NCBI RefSeq assembly: GCF_923077115.1
Contig: NZ_CAKLPX010000001.1
Location: 806,001-870,000 of the forward strand
From: Sinobacterium norvegicum
Lineage (GTDB): Bacteria; Pseudomonadota; Gammaproteobacteria; Pseudomonadales; Sinobacteriaceae
Length of the DNA: 64,000 nt
Reading direction: 5' to 3'
Made by a program: the position numbers and the translations under genes. Positions 26,139-34,358 of the stretch are shown piece after piece (position 1 is the first letter of the stretch; each line of letters begins with the position of its first letter). The notes beneath the pieces are model-generated. The model saw nothing but the letters and a program-made list of their open reading frames with translations, was not told where the DNA came from and did no database searches.

Positions 26139-27187
26139 AGGCCAGCGTCACTCTCGTTGTTAGCGATAGCAAAGGCGACGTCGCCTTTTTGCTCCGCCGA
26201 CATCATCGAGTCGATGACCGCCGCCACCGATTGGCCGCCGTGAATAACCGCATACAAGCCCTGAACCAACGGCATGTAAATGTCGAGTTCATCGGCTTTA
26301 TACTTAACAATCTTCAGCGTATTCACTCCCTCGGCCACCTGGCCAAGTTCATCGACTATTTGCTGCAGGTTTTTACCCTCGCCCAAGGCATGACCAACAC
26401 GATAGTTACGACTCAGCGGCGACATGCAGGTCACAATTAAATCGCCGACGCCGGCAAGGCCAATAAACGTCATCGGGTTGGCCCCCATGTTGACCGCAAA
26501 GCGGCTCATTTCTGCCAGCGCTCTTGTCAGCAATAAGCCAATGGTGTTTTGTCCCAAATTCATCGCCGCCGCCATACCCGACATAATGGCGTAAATATTC
26601 TTCAACGCACCGGCTAATTCGACACCGTATAAATCATCACCGCCGTAAACCCGGAAATAACCTGTGTGCAGCGCTTTTTGCACAATCTCCACCAGTTCGT
26701 TATCCTCGCTGGCAATCACCGTACCGGCAAGCTGGCGGTCGGCGATCTCCTTGGCCAGGTTGGGGCCACTCATGACACCGAGGCGCACATTGGGGATTTC
26801 CTGCTGCAGCACCTGACTCATCAAGACAAAACCATCAGCCTCGATACCTTTGGTGGTTGAAATCAACAGCGCGTTATCTTCGATCACCGGCGCCAACTGC
26901 TTGGCAACTTCTCGGCTAGAGCTACTGGGCACGGCCATAAAAATCAAATCGCAGTCCTTGACCGCCTCGGCGAGATCGGTACTGGCTCGGACGCGCTCAG
27001 ACAGCTGACAATCGGGCAGATAGGCACTGTTAAAATGCTGTTCGTTGATTTCTTGCGCCCGCTCTTCGCTGCGTAGCCAGATAGTGGCTAAATGGCCATT
27101 CTCCGCCACCATATTGGCAATGGCAGTGCCGAAGCTACCGCCACCGATGACGGCGATATTATGTTTTTGCGCAAATGTTTTACTCAT
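26135..27187 (-). CDS. gpsA: Glycerol-3-phosphate dehydrogenase [NAD(P)+]
   Basis: Makes sn-glycerol 3-phosphate from dihydroxyacetone phosphate for phospholipid synthesis. The N-terminal Rossmann motif is IGGGSFGTAIA, the substrate motif is MSGPNLAKEI, and the catalytic Lys lies in ELAGALKNIYAI. The frame is open to 27235, but the ATG at 27187 with AGAG upstream gives 350 aa, near the 339 aa of E. coli. It overlaps sixA by four bases at the 3' end and is separated from htpG by a terminator. Confidence 0.95.
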   Translation of the reverse strand: MSKTFAQKHNIAVIGGGSFGTAIANMVAENGHLATIWLRSEERAQEINEQHFNSAYLPDCQLSERVRASTDLAEAVKDCDLIFMAVPSSSSREVAKQLAPVIEDNALLISTTKGIEADGFVLMSQVLQQEIPNVRLGVMSGPNLAKEIADRQLAGTVIASEDNELVEIVQKALHTGYFRVYGGDDLYGVELAGALKNIYAIMSGMAAAMNLGQNTIGLLLTRALAEMSRFAVNMGANPMTFIGLAGVGDLIVTCMSPLSRNYRVGHALGEGKNLQQIVDELGQVAEGVNTLKIVKYKADELDIYMPLVQGLYAVIHGGQSVAAVIDSMMSAEQKGDVAFAIANNESDAGL

Positions 27188-27290
27188 GGTACGTCTCTTC
27201 AATTTACTGCCTGGGCAGCGGTGCAGCATTATCACTGGCTATCGTTACCTATCATCATAGCTCAGGGAAACAACGAATTGATTATGCAGA

Positions 27291-27317
27291 AAAAAGGGGA
27301 GCCAAGCTCCCCTTTTT
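27291..27317. terminator. htpG terminator
   Basis: AAAAAGGGGAGC-CAA-GCTCCCCTTTTT is a 12-bp perfect stem with a 3-base loop and T-runs on both strands, 23 bp after the htpG stop and before the gpsA promoter region. Confidence 0.9.
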
Positions 27318-27340
27318 CCGCTCACCAATATTATCGGTGA

Positions 27341-29260
27341 TTACTTACTTAACTCAAGCAATAGTTTGTTCAGACGACGGACATAAGCGGCCGGATCTTC
27401 CAAGCTACCGCCCTCAGCCAGCTGCGCCTGATCAAACAGGATAGCTGTCAGCTCAGCAAAACGGTCCTCATCTTGCTCAACATCCAACTTAGCCACCAGC
27501 GGGTGCTCTGGGTTAACCTCGAAGATTGGCTTGCTTTCGGGTACTGCTTGGCCGGCCTGCTCTAACAAGCGACGCATTTGCGCGCCCATATCACCCTGAC
27601 CAACCACCAAACACGCCGGAGAGTCAGTCAGACGATTGGTGACACGAACTTCCTCAACCTGCTCAGCCATCACAGCCTTAATACGCTCAACCAGGCCTTC
27701 GTTGGCGGTGGCTAATTCGTCGGCAGCTTTCTTCTCTTCTTCGGTATCGAGTTCGCCGAGGTCAAGAGAGCCCTTACCCACATCTTCAAATTGCTTGGAG
27801 TCAAACTCCATCAGGTGACCCATCAGCCACTCATCGACACGGTCGGTCAGCAGTAGCACTTCGATACCCTTCTTGCGGAAAACTTCTAGGTGCGGGCTGT
27901 TCTTGGCTGTGACGAGGTTTTCGGCGGCGACATAATACACCTTGTTCTGGCCTTCTTTCATGCGCTCAACATAGCCTTCTAAGCTTTGATCTTGCGCAGT
28001 GCCTTCGCTGGCAGTAGTTGAAAAACGGAACAACTTAGCGATTTTATCGCGATTGTTAAAGTCTTCTGCCGGGCCTTCTTTCAGTACCTGACCAAATTCA
28101 AGCCAGAATTTCGCATAAGCTTCCTCGTCATTCTTAGCCATCTTGGCCAGCATATCCAAGACACGCTTGGTCAGTGCTGACTTCATGCTGTCGACAGCCG
28201 GGTCTTGCTGCAGGATTTCACGGGAAACGTTCAGCGACAAATCGTTTGAATCGACCACACCCTTAATGAAACGCAGGTACATCGGCAGGAACTGCTCGGC
28301 CTCATCCATAATAAAGGTGCGCTGAACATACAGCTTTAAACCGCGATCGGCATCTCTGTTATACATGTCGAATGGCGCCTTCGCTGGCACGTACAGCAGG
28401 CTGTTATATTCCAACTTACCTTCGACACGGTTGTGGCTCCACTTCAGTGGCTCCTGGAAGTCATGGCTGATCAGCTTATAGAATTCGTTATATTCCTCAT
28501 CGCTGATGTCGCTGCGTGAACGAGTCCATAGAGCCGTGGCGTTGTTAACCACCTCATCGACTGGCTCAGCAGTCACTTCCTTGGCGTTACCTTCCTCGTC
28601 ATACTCCGGCATCGGTTGACTTTTCATCACCACGGGAATGGCGATGTGGTCGGAATACTTTTTGATGATATTACGAATTCGCGCGTCTTCAGAGAACTCT
28701 TTGGCATCGTCTTTGAGGTGAAGCACAATCTGGGTACCGCGACCAGCCTTCTCAACAGTTTCGATACTGAAATCCGCCTCGCCAGTTGATTCCCAGTGCA
28801 CGCCTTCGCTGACATCACTACCGGCACGACGACTATAAACATCGACCTTGTCGGCTACGATAAAGGCTGAGTAGAAGCCAACACCGAACTGGCCGATTAA
28901 TTGTGAGTCCTTGCTCTCGTCACCACTGAGTTTGCTGATAAAATCGGCGGTGCCTGACTTGGCGATAGTACCGAGGTTGGTAATCACCTCGTCCTTGGTC
29001 ATACCAATGCCATTATCACTGATAGTAATAGTATTGGCTTCGCTATCGTGATCGATACGAATTTGAATCTCGCCTTCGCCATCGAGTAGAGCGCTATTTT
29101 TTAACGACTCAAAACGCAGCTTATCGGCGGCGTCAGAGGCGTTAGAAATAAGCTCACGTAAAAAGATCTCTCGATTTGAATAAAGAGAGTGAATCATTAG
29201 CTGAAGCAGTTGTTTTGCCTCGGTTTGAAAGCCTAACGTCTCTTTAGTGGCTTCTGTCAT
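27341..29260 (-). CDS. htpG: Molecular chaperone HtpG (Hsp90)
   Basis: Bacterial Hsp90, 639 aa. The N-terminal GHKL ATPase domain has [15 protein letters not shown], the DNGIGM box and [13 protein letters not shown]. The middle domain contains the catalytic-Arg loop ([12 protein letters not shown]), and a C-terminal dimerisation domain follows. The family's usual acidic charged linker of eukaryotic Hsp90 is absent, as in all bacterial forms. A sigma-32-type promoter lies 82-109 bp upstream (29342-29369), and the message ends at a strong hairpin, so it is a single-gene heat-shock unit. Confidence 0.97.
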   Translation of the reverse strand: MTEATKETLGFQTEAKQLLQLMIHSLYSNREIFLRELISNASDAADKLRFESLKNSALLDGEGEIQIRIDHDSEANTITISDNGIGMTKDEVITNLGTIAKSGTADFISKLSGDESKDSQLIGQFGVGFYSAFIVADKVDVYSRRAGSDVSEGVHWESTGEADFSIETVEKAGRGTQIVLHLKDDAKEFSEDARIRNIIKKYSDHIAIPVVMKSQPMPEYDEEGNAKEVTAEPVDEVVNNATALWTRSRSDISDEEYNEFYKLISHDFQEPLKWSHNRVEGKLEYNSLLYVPAKAPFDMYNRDADRGLKLYVQRTFIMDEAEQFLPMYLRFIKGVVDSNDLSLNVSREILQQDPAVDSMKSALTKRVLDMLAKMAKNDEEAYAKFWLEFGQVLKEGPAEDFNNRDKIAKLFRFSTTASEGTAQDQSLEGYVERMKEGQNKVYYVAAENLVTAKNSPHLEVFRKKGIEVLLLTDRVDEWLMGHLMEFDSKQFEDVGKGSLDLGELDTEEEKKAADELATANEGLVERIKAVMAEQVEEVRVTNRLTDSPACLVVGQGDMGAQMRRLLEQAGQAVPESKPIFEVNPEHPLVAKLDVEQDEDRFAELTAILFDQAQLAEGGSLEDPAAYVRRLNKLLLELSK

Positions 29261-29341
29261 TGGGTGACTCCGTAATCTAAATAAAAAATAATGTTGGCTG
29301 TCAGCTTAAGCAAAGCCGCACTACAGCATGGGTTAGAAGTT

Positions 29342-29369
29342 ATATGGGGGAGTGTTGCAACAATTCAAC
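29342..29369 (-). promoter_or_regulatory. Heat-shock (sigma-32) promoter of htpG
   Basis: On the minus strand GTTGAA (29369-29364) is followed after 14 bases by CCCCATAT (29349-29342). This matches the sigma-32 consensus CTTGAAA, 11-16 bases, CCCCATnT in the core positions, and lies in front of a known heat-shock gene. Confidence 0.8.
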
Positions 29370-29513
29370 CGCTAGATTGAAAGTATTCACCCAGATTAGG
29401 CACAGGTATCTGTGCATACTTTGCTAATATAGCCGTCATAGTTAAGAAGCAGCACCTGTTGCACACCACAACAAGCAGGTTGGTCATAATAATTAAACAG
29501 CGGTTATAAGCCT

Positions 29514-30407
29514 TTGACGTCAATTGAACACAGCAATATCAGCAAGGCCGTTATCGTCTGCCTAGGCACCGTACTGCTCGGCTCTCTCGGTGCTGCAGCC
29601 TCTAAATATATTGCCCCCACCACCGGCGCCGCGGCAATTGCCACCGTACAGTATGTTTGCTGCCTGGTGCTCACCCTGCCCTCAATTCTCCGCCATGGTA
29701 AAGCCTCGCTTCGCACCCAGCGGCCAGCACTACACCTGTTCCGGGGGCTCAGTGGCGCACTGTGCTTCTACACCTACTTTGTCGCCCTCGAGCACATTCC
29801 CTTGGTCGATGCGACATTGCTACGAAATTCCGCCCCCTTGGTCGTGCCGATTCTGATGCTTTTACTGATGGGGCAACCTATTAATAATGGCCGCTGGCTG
29901 CCTTTAATCATCGGCTTTATTGGTATTGCCATCGTGCTACGCCCCAGTGAGGGCGAACTCAATATCTATCACTTTCTGGGTTTTTTATCCGCCGTTGGCT
30001 TAGCTGTCTCCATGGTAACCACCCAGATGTTATCGTCGACCGAACCCAGCCATCGCATCTTATTTTATTATTTTACCATCTCTCTGGTCACCATCTTGCC
30101 TCTCAGCTTGGGGCAGTGGCAGAACATCCCGCTATCCGCCTGGCCCTGGCTGATATTCATCGGGCTCTCAATGTATTTTGCCTTCCGCCTCTACACCTAT
30201 GCCTATAGCATTGCCGACGCCACTATTATCTCCCCTATCAACTACTTCGCCGTTGTGTTCTCCGGTATTATCGGCTGGCTGGTCTGGGATCATCAACCTG
30301 ACATCTGGACCTACGTCGGTACCGCGTTGATTTGTGCCGGCGGTATTAGCATTGTCATAATGGGCAAGAAAAAACCAGCCGATCTCAGTGATGCCGAGGC
30401 GAATTAA
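29514..30407 (+). CDS. DMT/EamA family transporter
   Basis: Inner-membrane exporter with ten predicted helices in two EamA repeats (about residues 10-140 and 150-285), 297 aa. The family pattern is clear: a small-residue-rich first helix, VDATLLRNSAPLVVPIL in the first repeat and ISPINYFAVVFSGIIGWLVW in the second. Substrates of this family range from amino acids to nucleotides and cannot be read here. No ATG is available; the TTG at 29514 is the best start, without a clear Shine-Dalgarno. It is divergent from htpG. Confidence 0.88.
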   Translation: MTSIEHSNISKAVIVCLGTVLLGSLGAAASKYIAPTTGAAAIATVQYVCCLVLTLPSILRHGKASLRTQRPALHLFRGLSGALCFYTYFVALEHIPLVDATLLRNSAPLVVPILMLLLMGQPINNGRWLPLIIGFIGIAIVLRPSEGELNIYHFLGFLSAVGLAVSMVTTQMLSSTEPSHRILFYYFTISLVTILPLSLGQWQNIPLSAWPWLIFIGLSMYFAFRLYTYAYSIADATIISPINYFAVVFSGIIGWLVWDHQPDIWTYVGTALICAGGISIVIMGKKKPADLSDAEAN

Positions 30408-30517
30408 GACGTCCTATGTTTAGCGTTTGAGCACTGTTTTGTAGTAGTCTGGAATAATAAATAGAATAATGCGGCCGGGCGCCTCTGCCCTGTCGCCGAC
30501 AACATGACGGTCTCGGT

Positions 30518-31510
30518 ATGAAAACACTGCTTCCTTTTTTTGCCCTGCCCTTTATTCTGGCAGCCAGCTATGGCGTCCATACGTTTTACTACCATAGCAA
30601 TGGCAATAGTTTGGCGCTGGAGAAATCATTGCAACGTGCCGACCTACTGGTGATACAGCAAGATTTTAGCGGCGCAGTACAACAGCTCAGCGTGATCGCC
30701 AGCCAACAATCCAGCACCGCTATAACAGCACAGCAACGTATTATTTCGCTCTGCCAAGACGACCGCCTCGCAGCGCTGGAGATACGCTCTTTTCAACAGT
30801 TTATTCAAACATTGCTACGTCAAAAAGGCGACATCAGACCGTTGATTCAGCAGCAACTATGGCAGCAAGGCAACAGTGACGAGCTCTCGCTACAACAGCG
30901 CTTTATTATCACCCAAAGTATGGCCAACGAGGCCGATGGGTTAACCACAATAGCGCTGGATGAACACGATGTAACCCTGCGTCTGATTTCTTTATACCAG
31001 CAATGGCTGGCACTGCACCCTGCTGACCATCAGGCCGCACAAGAACTGGCCGTACTGTATTTTAAACAGCGCCGAATCAACGAAATGGTGGCCTTGTTAC
31101 AGCCTCATCAACAACATCTCGGCAGCAGCGAGGCCGCCTCTATTCTCGGACAACTGTATTATTCAGCCAAGAACTATAACGCCGCTGAAAAGTTTTTAAT
31201 CGACTACAGCCTGCCGAGACTGCAAGCTATAGAACAGCTCAAACAGCACATCACCCATACTGAGGACACGGTCACCTCGGTAGGGGCTGCAGGCCAGTCG
31301 ACAAAAAAGCCTCAGCCGAGAGAGCAAACACAACGAATCGCTACGCTGCAGCAACAATTGACAGCCATCAGCCCAGTAGCCGAACAACTGGCTTCGCTAT
31401 TAGTTTTTCTTGCCAACAGCAACAAACAACCCCAACATCGACAGCAGCGCCTCGACAGAGCTGATTGGATATTGACGACGCTGCAGCCTCTGGAGATTGC
31501 CAACGAATAG
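30518..31510 (+). CDS. TPR-like exported or membrane-anchored protein
   Basis: Unrecognised 330-aa protein. An N-terminal hydrophobic segment (residues 4-22) is either a signal anchor or a signal peptide. The rest is helical and Gln-rich. Residues about 38-60, 170-190 and 205-230 read as TPR units (HPADHQAAQELAVLYFKQRR and SEAASILGQLYYSAKNYNAAEKFL), and a Gln-rich tail with an internal low-complexity stretch follows. It is probably a periplasmic scaffold, but its role is unknown. It has its own promoter space of 110 bp and a strong terminator after it. Confidence 0.72.
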   Translation: MKTLLPFFALPFILAASYGVHTFYYHSNGNSLALEKSLQRADLLVIQQDFSGAVQQLSVIASQQSSTAITAQQRIISLCQDDRLAALEIRSFQQFIQTLLRQKGDIRPLIQQQLWQQGNSDELSLQQRFIITQSMANEADGLTTIALDEHDVTLRLISLYQQWLALHPADHQAAQELAVLYFKQRRINEMVALLQPHQQHLGSSEAASILGQLYYSAKNYNAAEKFLIDYSLPRLQAIEQLKQHITHTEDTVTSVGAAGQSTKKPQPREQTQRIATLQQQLTAISPVAEQLASLLVFLANSNKQPQHRQQRLDRADWILTTLQPLEIANE

Positions 31511-31536
31511 CCCGCTGGCCTTTGGCGACAGCAATA

Positions 31537-31572
31537 AAAAAGCCACATCAACCGAGGTTGATGTGGCTTTTT
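31537..31572. terminator. Bidirectional terminator
   Basis: AAAAAGCCACATCAAC-CGAG-GTTGATGTGGCTTTTT is a 16-bp perfect stem with a 4-base loop, serving the TPR gene on the plus strand and fklB on the minus strand. Confidence 0.92.
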
Positions 31573-31587
31573 AAATCGCGCTAACGA

Positions 31588-32217
31588 TTACAGAATGTCG
31601 AGTAGCTCAACATCAAAGACCAGTGCCGCACCGGGTGGAATTGACGCACCGGCACCACGCTCACCATAGGCAAGCTCAGTCGGAATGTGCAGACGCCACT
31701 TTGAACCCACAGGCATCATCTGTAGCGCTTCAGTCCAGCCTGCGATTACGCCGTTAACAGGAAATTCAGCGGGCTCGCCACGATCAACAGAGCTGTCAAA
31801 AACAGTGCCGTCAATCAGCATGCCGTGGTAGTGAGTACGAACTGTAGACTCAGCCTTTGGCTTGTCGCCCTCACCTTCGACTAAGATTTCATATTGAAGA
31901 CCGCTGGCAGTAACCTTGATTTCGTTACGTTTGGCATTTTTTTCTAGGTACTCGATGCCGGCACCGGCAGCCTGCTCGGCTTTCTCGCGGGCAACAACCT
32001 GAAGCTTGGCTTGAATTGCTTCAAATGCGGCATTTAAATCAGTATCAGCAAGAACACTGCCTTCGCCGTGAAAAGCCTGTTCCAGACCCGCAATCGCAGC
32101 TTCTAAATCAAGACCTTCAATTTGGGTTTTAATCAAATGGTCGCCAAACTGTCGGCCTAGACCGTAACTTACTTTTTGCTCATCGGTTGCCAATGAAAGC
32201 TGGTTCTCTGTCGCCAT
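31588..32217 (-). CDS. fklB: FKBP-type peptidyl-prolyl isomerase FklB
   Basis: Cytoplasmic or periplasmic-facing proline isomerase, 209 aa, without an obvious signal peptide. An N-terminal helical dimerisation domain (VSYGLGRQFGDHL..., residues 15-95) is followed by a canonical FKBP domain with YHGMLIDGTVFDSS, GWTEALQMMPVGSKW and the closing AYGERGAGASIPPGAALVFDVELL. Architecture and length match E. coli FklB. It stands alone, with the terminator at 31537-31572. Confidence 0.93.
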   Translation of the reverse strand: MATENQLSLATDEQKVSYGLGRQFGDHLIKTQIEGLDLEAAIAGLEQAFHGEGSVLADTDLNAAFEAIQAKLQVVAREKAEQAAGAGIEYLEKNAKRNEIKVTASGLQYEILVEGEGDKPKAESTVRTHYHGMLIDGTVFDSSVDRGEPAEFPVNGVIAGWTEALQMMPVGSKWRLHIPTELAYGERGAGASIPPGAALVFDVELLDIL

Positions 32218-32450
32218 TACAGGTGATCCCTTCTATTAATCAATTGATGCTTATCGTCGTAAAACCATTAAAGAAACGATAATTTGCGCGAACAATACCA
32301 GAATGTGAGTTTCGGCGCTACGGCTAAGCTCTTCAATTTAGCGCCTGAAATGGATATACATATGTTTCATACAGTTAGCGCTGGTTATATGTCGTATTGT
32401 TAACAATAATCAGCGACAAACACCGGCATTTACAGAATGGCATACCTAAA

Positions 32451-32873
32451 TCAATGCTCACCGTCACAACGATTGTGGTCGAAAATCCACTCTATCGCTG
32501 CACAGGCCTCATCACCTTCTGACGCACACACTGCCGCCATCGCAGTTAATTGCCGCTTTAGATTCTCTAACCGCCGCAGCTTTTGCTCAATATTAGCCAG
32601 CTGCTGATCGATGAGATCGCCGGCACAGTGCGGTTCAGAGGGCTCGGCTGCCGCTAAAGCCACCAGAGTGCGTATCGATGCCTGTGAAAAGCCCAGTTCT
32701 CGGCAGTGCACAATAAAGCGCAGCTGCTTCAGTTGCTGACGATTATAGCGCCGTTGATTACCCTCGGTGCGCAGCGGTGGCGGCAACAGATCAATCGACT
32801 CGTAATAGCGGATGGTTGTCACCTTGCAGTTGGCCAAGCGGCTCAACTGACCAATCGAATAAAATTCACTCAT
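32451..32873 (-). CDS. MerR-family metal-responsive regulator (CadR/PbrR/ZntR type)
   Basis: Transcription activator, 140 aa from the ATG at 32873; the upstream in-frame extension to 33005 overlaps the promoter and is not MerR-like. The winged HTH starts YSIGQLSRLANCKVTTIRYYE. A long dimerisation helix and a metal loop follow, with Cys at 83, 116, 124 and 136 and a final His; this spacing is typical of the Cd/Pb/Zn branch. It is divergent from the CDF-type transporter and would twist the 19-bp-spaced promoter at 32879-32909 into an active form. The exact metal is not determined. Confidence 0.9.
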   Translation of the reverse strand: MSEFYSIGQLSRLANCKVTTIRYYESIDLLPPPLRTEGNQRRYNRQQLKQLRFIVHCRELGFSQASIRTLVALAAAEPSEPHCAGDLIDQQLANIEQKLRRLENLKRQLTAMAAVCASEGDEACAAIEWIFDHNRCDGEH

Positions 32874-32878
32874 CCCAC

Positions 32879-32909
32879 TTGAACCTATAGTCACTGGAGG
32901 TTTTATAGT
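32879..32909 (+). promoter_or_regulatory. MerR-type promoter/operator for the metal transporter
   Basis: TTGAAC (32879-32884) and TATAGT (32904-32909) are separated by 19 bp, the over-long spacer of MerR-controlled promoters. Inside lies the imperfect dyad ACCTATAGT-C-ACTGGAGGT (7 of 9 pairs), much like the CadR/PbrR operators. Confidence 0.75.
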
Positions 32910-32981
32910 ACTCGCCAGAGCTACCCAATAACAACAGTACGGCGCCAACCAGACGCTACACTTATCGACGAAGGAGGCATC

Positions 32982-33611
32982 ATGTCCAACTGCTGCCAGC
33001 AACAACCGGTATTCGACGGCGCTTCCAGCGCCTACAAAAAAGCACTGTGGTGGGTGATTGTCATCAACGCCAGCTTATTTATTATCGAGGTTATTGCCGG
33101 CATAGCCGCCAGCAGCCAGGCACTGCAAGCCGACGCACTCGACTTTTTAGCCGATTCAGTGACCTATGCTATCAGCCTGTGGGCCATCGGCAAGGCCATC
33201 CATGTTCGCTCCAATGCCGCCTTATTTAAGGGCTACAGCCTGTTGATTCTTGGTCTCTGGGTCTTTGGCTCTACTCTTTATCGCGTCTTCGTCGGTGCCA
33301 CTCCCGAGCCCGTGACCATGGGCAGTATCGGCTTCCTCGCCCTGGCCGCCAATGTGGTGTCGGTGCTGATTCTGCTGCGCTTTAAAGACGGTGACGCCAA
33401 TGTCCGCTCGGTGTGGCTGTGCAGCCGCAACGATGCCATCGGTAATATTGCCGTAATCATCGCCGCCATGGCGGTACGGGGCAGCCAATCCCGCTGGCCC
33501 GACTTATTGGTCGCCGGCATTATGGCCGGCTTATTTCTCAGTTCTGCCTGGCAGATCATTGGTCAGGCCAATAACGAGAAAAAAGCTGCCCAGGTTCACC
33601 AGCACACATAG
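32982..33611 (+). CDS. CDF-like cation transporter
   Basis: Inner-membrane metal exporter related to the cation diffusion facilitators, 209 aa, with five to six helices. The start has a strong AAGGAGG. The N-terminus begins SNCC, a possible metal-capturing pair. In the helix-2 site the usual HxxxD is DxxxD (D54 and D58, in ALDFLADS); in the helix-5 site it is NDAIGN (D151, N155) instead of HxxGD. The C-terminal cytoplasmic domain of typical CDFs is missing, and a short His-containing tail (QVHQHT) ends the protein. It is driven by the MerR-type promoter at 32879-32909. Confidence 0.85.
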   Translation: MSNCCQQQPVFDGASSAYKKALWWVIVINASLFIIEVIAGIAASSQALQADALDFLADSVTYAISLWAIGKAIHVRSNAALFKGYSLLILGLWVFGSTLYRVFVGATPEPVTMGSIGFLALAANVVSVLILLRFKDGDANVRSVWLCSRNDAIGNIAVIIAAMAVRGSQSRWPDLLVAGIMAGLFLSSAWQIIGQANNEKKAAQVHQHT

Positions 33612-33643
33612 AGTCACCGGCTGTATTGCGCAAAACAATGGAT

Positions 33644-34234
33644 CTAGCGGCTGATCGGCTCTCGCCACATCAAGTACATGGTGGGTGAGCCCTTCAGCGG
33701 TTGAAACTCCCGGATCACCTTAAAGCCATGGCCTTGATAAAAAGCCAAATTCTTGCTTTTTGAATTCTCTAGATAACAGCCTATACCGGCCTCATCCGCC
33801 TGCCTTAATGTTTTTTGCATCAACGCCGAGCCAATACCAGAGCCTCGCGCATCAACAGCGGTGGCAATGGCAAATAAATAATAGTGTGGTTTATTCGGAT
33901 GTTGCTTCGACAACACCGCATCCACTCGTAATAATTTGATTAAGGTACCGAGTCCAAAACGCTTCAAGCCTCGCCATATCGCCTTAAACTCAACCGCCTC
34001 TTTGACATGCTGCCCCGGCCCCTGCCATAGGGTTGCACCGCCGCCAGCACGATCAACACAACTGCATTGCAAGTCGATGTAATTTTGCGTCGTCATCTCA
34101 AACACGAAGCGGGCAAAATCTGGCTTAGGGCTTAAAAACTGAAACATTGGGTCATCGGCAAAGCCGCGGCCAAAGATATCAACCATGGTTTCAGTGTTCG
34201 CTGTCTCCGCCTGAATAATGTCTCTTGTCACCAC
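33644..34234 (-). CDS. GNAT family N-acetyltransferase
   Basis: Acetyl-CoA-dependent acyltransferase, 196 aa. The acetyl-CoA-binding motif A is RGSGIGSALMQKTL (about residues 130-143), followed by CYLENSKSKNLAFYQGHGFKVI, the usual motif B. The N-terminal half is more variable and should hold the substrate site. Substrate unknown; similar proteins are often annotated as generic acetyltransferases near metal or drug resistance genes. It is convergent with the CDF gene. Confidence 0.85.
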   Translation of the reverse strand: MVTRDIIQAETANTETMVDIFGRGFADDPMFQFLSPKPDFARFVFEMTTQNYIDLQCSCVDRAGGGATLWQGPGQHVKEAVEFKAIWRGLKRFGLGTLIKLLRVDAVLSKQHPNKPHYYLFAIATAVDARGSGIGSALMQKTLRQADEAGIGCYLENSKSKNLAFYQGHGFKVIREFQPLKGSPTMYLMWREPISR

Positions 34235-34310
34235 AAACTCACTTTTAAATTATTGTTAATACCGCCACAATATCACAGCTAATCCGTTTTATTGCATTTC
34301 TTTGTGACAC

Positions 34311-34340
34311 AAAAAAACCCGCTAAAGAGCGGGTTTTTTT
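34311..34340. terminator. Terminator of the TonB-dependent receptor gene
   Basis: Seven A, CCCGC, a 6-base loop, GCGGG, then seven T form a 12-bp perfect stem, 18 bp beyond the receptor stop on the minus strand. Confidence 0.9.
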
Positions 34341-34358
34341 ATCGCTAAAGACTAGAAA

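Noticed and set aside
32874-33005. N-terminal extension of the MerR protein
   Set aside because: It would run through the MerR-type promoter at 32879-32909, and the encoded residues are not MerR-like.
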